A stretch of 64,000 bases of DNA from Aspidiotus rigidus (Eukaryota > Arthropoda > Insecta > Hemiptera > Diaspididae). The notes beneath the pieces were generated by a model. It ran no database searches. It had not been told where the DNA came from and was given only the letters and a program-made list of their open reading frames with translations. The position numbers and the translations under genes were made by a program. The stretch is from positions 1,860,001-1,924,000 of the forward strand of contig JAVHKY010000030.1 of the NCBI GenBank assembly GCA_035079385.1, given 5' to 3'. This document shows positions 62,440 to 64,000 of the stretch, piece after piece. Within the stretch, counting starts at the first letter, position 1; every line of letters begins with the position of its first letter.

Positions 62440-64000
62440 TTATTTGGGTTTTCTTGCATTATTGCCAATCCTCCTTAGATTTCTCCACTTAGATATAAAA
62501 TACAATTTGGTTGGACACTTCTCGTCATCGGTGGGATGCTTTATGTTTCTGAATTCAGGAACTTTATTTCCAGTATCTGATTTTTTTACTTGCTCATTGT
62601 AGAAAATACAATCTATACAATTTTCATCCTTCAATGGTGGAGGACGAGCCTTTGCTTCACAAAATTTTGTTCCATGCCCTAGAAGCTGACAATTTGTACA
62701 CCTCTGGATGTGTATACTGCAATCAATAATGTATTTTCGCTGCCGAATTCTCATCACAGGATTTGCTTCCATCACTCTGAACAACTCATCGCTGACGTAG
62801 AATATAACTGCTTTTGAGCGGTATTTTCGACTATCTTTATACGGTACAAACCTAATCTCAGTGGGTTCTTCATTGAACTCTTCTACTACACCCTGAAAAA
62901 CCTCTTCCTGCTCAATATCAATTGGTATATTTGGTATACGAACTGAATTAGGGTAACTATCCTTTTCTGTTTTAACTGATAGATTTTTCGTTTTATCAAT
63001 AACTTTTTTCAACTTCTCTTTTTCCATTAAGGAACAGCACTCACAGAGAATAGCTCCCGAAAGAAAATCAACTGTTCTTATCACTCCAAAATTTTTTAGG
63101 TTAATATTGAGTCGTTTGAGTTCGTCACGCACGCGCGGACCTCCATGAGCTGCGGGAATTATTAATATATTGAAGTCAGTATCTTCCTCCTTGCTTTCTG
63201 GAATCAATTTTTCCATCGAGCTGAGGTGTGTCCCGGCTCTCTCGTTTTTCCTCTTCTGTGTCTCTTCTATGGTAGGTTTTTGTAAAGGAGCAGTGTCATT
63301 CTTTGATAAAAAGTTCGTTCCTAATGCCTGAGCAAACGATTTTTTTTCAATTTCATCTTCTCTTTCCAGTTTTTCAGCTTTATTTACTTTTTCAGAATTC
63401 CTTTTATCAAACTCATGGAATTTTTTTCCCTCACCATCGCTCACAGATTCCTCTTCTTCCTGATTTGCCCAGCTTAAATTTTTCTTCTCAGAATTTCTTT
63501 TCAACTCATCACTCCCGCTCATTTTTTGGAACTTTCTCTCTAATTCATCGTCTATATTTGCTTTGGAAAATTTTTCCTCCCAATCATCGCTCTCTGCATC
63601 TTTTTCCTCCTCTATCTTATTGTCTTGATCCACCCTGACATCTTTACTTTTCTCTTCTTTTATCAAACGCGCATTCTTATATTCTTCTTCTCTCATTCTG
63701 TCGTCGGACTCCTCAAAATTTTTCTTTGATTTATCACCTGAATTTGCTTCAAAAAATTTTTTATCGTCTTTTTTTTCTTCCTCTTTCTCAAAATCTGCAC
63801 CTCCTTCTACTTTTATAGAACTTTTTTTTGATTTGCCTTTCTTCTTTCGCAACGCCTTCTTATTTTTATTATGTTTTCTTTCGTGTTTTTTATCCTCACT
63901 CACCTTGTTGGAATTTTGTTCCGAGTCAACACTACCGTTAATTTTATCAAACCTTTTCCTTGATTCAAATTCAAAAATCTTTCCTCCCGGGTAATCGGTG
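62440..64000 (-). CDS. Gag-like double zinc-knuckle protein, one module, runs off right edge
   Basis: The frame is open from base 64000 to the stop at 62440-62442, 519 residues plus a partial codon; the listed GTG at 63903 is not a true start because reading continues through it. The N-terminal two-fifths are extremely charged (Lys/Glu/Asp), including a basic KKALRKKKGKSKKSS run that could be a nuclear localisation signal. Then the short motif KKSFAQALG, an RRM-like part (NILIIPAAHG..VRDELKRLNI, FLSGAILCECCS), a second stretch IPNIPIDIEQEEVFQGVVEE, CTNCQLLGHGTKFC, CIDC 13 residues on, and HPTDDEKCPTKLYFISKWR. It shares the KSFAQAL motif and PT(K/R)xxFI end with the 56635-59422 protein, so these two are the closer pair. 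Role inferred as nucleic-acid binding. Confidence 0.82.
   Translation of the reverse strand, partial: TDYPGGKIFEFESRKRFDKINGSVDSEQNSNKVSEDKKHERKHNKNKKALRKKKGKSKKSSIKVEGGADFEKEEEKKDDKKFFEANSGDKSKKNFEESDDRMREEEYKNARLIKEEKSKDVRVDQDNKIEEEKDAESDDWEEKFSKANIDDELERKFQKMSGSDELKRNSEKKNLSWANQEEEESVSDGEGKKFHEFDKRNSEKVNKAEKLEREDEIEKKSFAQALGTNFLSKNDTAPLQKPTIEETQKRKNERAGTHLSSMEKLIPESKEEDTDFNILIIPAAHGGPRVRDELKRLNINLKNFGVIRTVDFLSGAILCECCSLMEKEKLKKVIDKTKNLSVKTEKDSYPNSVRIPNIPIDIEQEEVFQGVVEEFNEEPTEIRFVPYKDSRKYRSKAVIFYVSDELFRVMEANPVMRIRQRKYIIDCSIHIQRCTNCQLLGHGTKFCEAKARPPPLKDENCIDCIFYNEQVKKSDTGNKVPEFRNIKHPTDDEKCPTKLYFISKWRNLRRIGNNARKPK

Noticed and set aside
32484..64000. Zinc-knuckle genes as parts of intact LINE elements
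   Set aside because: No endonuclease or reverse transcriptase frame follows any of the three copies whose downstream flank is long enough to judge, and three share an intron.
1..64000. CRISPR arrays, operons, bacterial signals
   Set aside because: Genes have introns and the repeats are transposon-like; nothing in the window is prokaryotic.

Overview
This is a eukaryotic nuclear window. The genes are split by short GT-AG introns, the DNA is AT-rich, and remnants of many transposon classes fill the gaps (RTE/CFDP2-type, R1-type and Jockey-type LINEs, a Penelope-like element, a Helitron fragment, a hAT-type MITE, foldback elements, minisatellites). The gene families and the transposon mix suggest an arthropod, most likely an insect. 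I cannot name the species. All exon models below were built by hand from reading frame, splice sites, phase agreement and remembered family alignments.

Layout. (1) 1-1433, minus: 5' part of a secreted protein of unknown family, running off the left edge. (2) 5539-about 18056, minus: a roughly 20-exon insulin-degrading-enzyme-like (M16) gene. Every exon aligns to IDE, but the zinc-binding HxxEH motif, the third zinc ligand and the C-terminal Arg/Tyr active-site pair are all replaced, so it looks like a maintained pseudoprotease. Two of its introns hold LINE fragments. (3) 20000-28600: a segmental duplication carrying two intact four-exon phosphoglycerate mutase genes on the minus strand, separated by a minisatellite, a foldback element and LINE debris. 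(4) 32484-34698, 40721-41990, 56635-59422 and 62440-right edge, minus: four dispersed members of a gag-like double zinc-knuckle family. They hold six copies of one module, share an upstream intron of the same phase (checked in three), and have no linked reverse transcriptase. (5) 44391-48170 and 51923-54457, plus: a tandem pair of secreted DUF229 (sulfatase-fold) genes with identical intron phases, lying between the second and third zinc-knuckle genes.

The genes do not form a pathway; the window is a set of lineage-expanded families set in repeats. The two most unusual items are the zinc-knuckle family, which resembles LINE ORF1/gag but seems to exist as host genes with one or two modules and a repeated N-terminal helical motif, and the catalytically stripped IDE-like protein. 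Intervening DNA is largely old transposon sequence, including one repeat family rich in TGACGTCA palindromes and a large inverted pair of another repeat inserted inside a GAACC-rich array.
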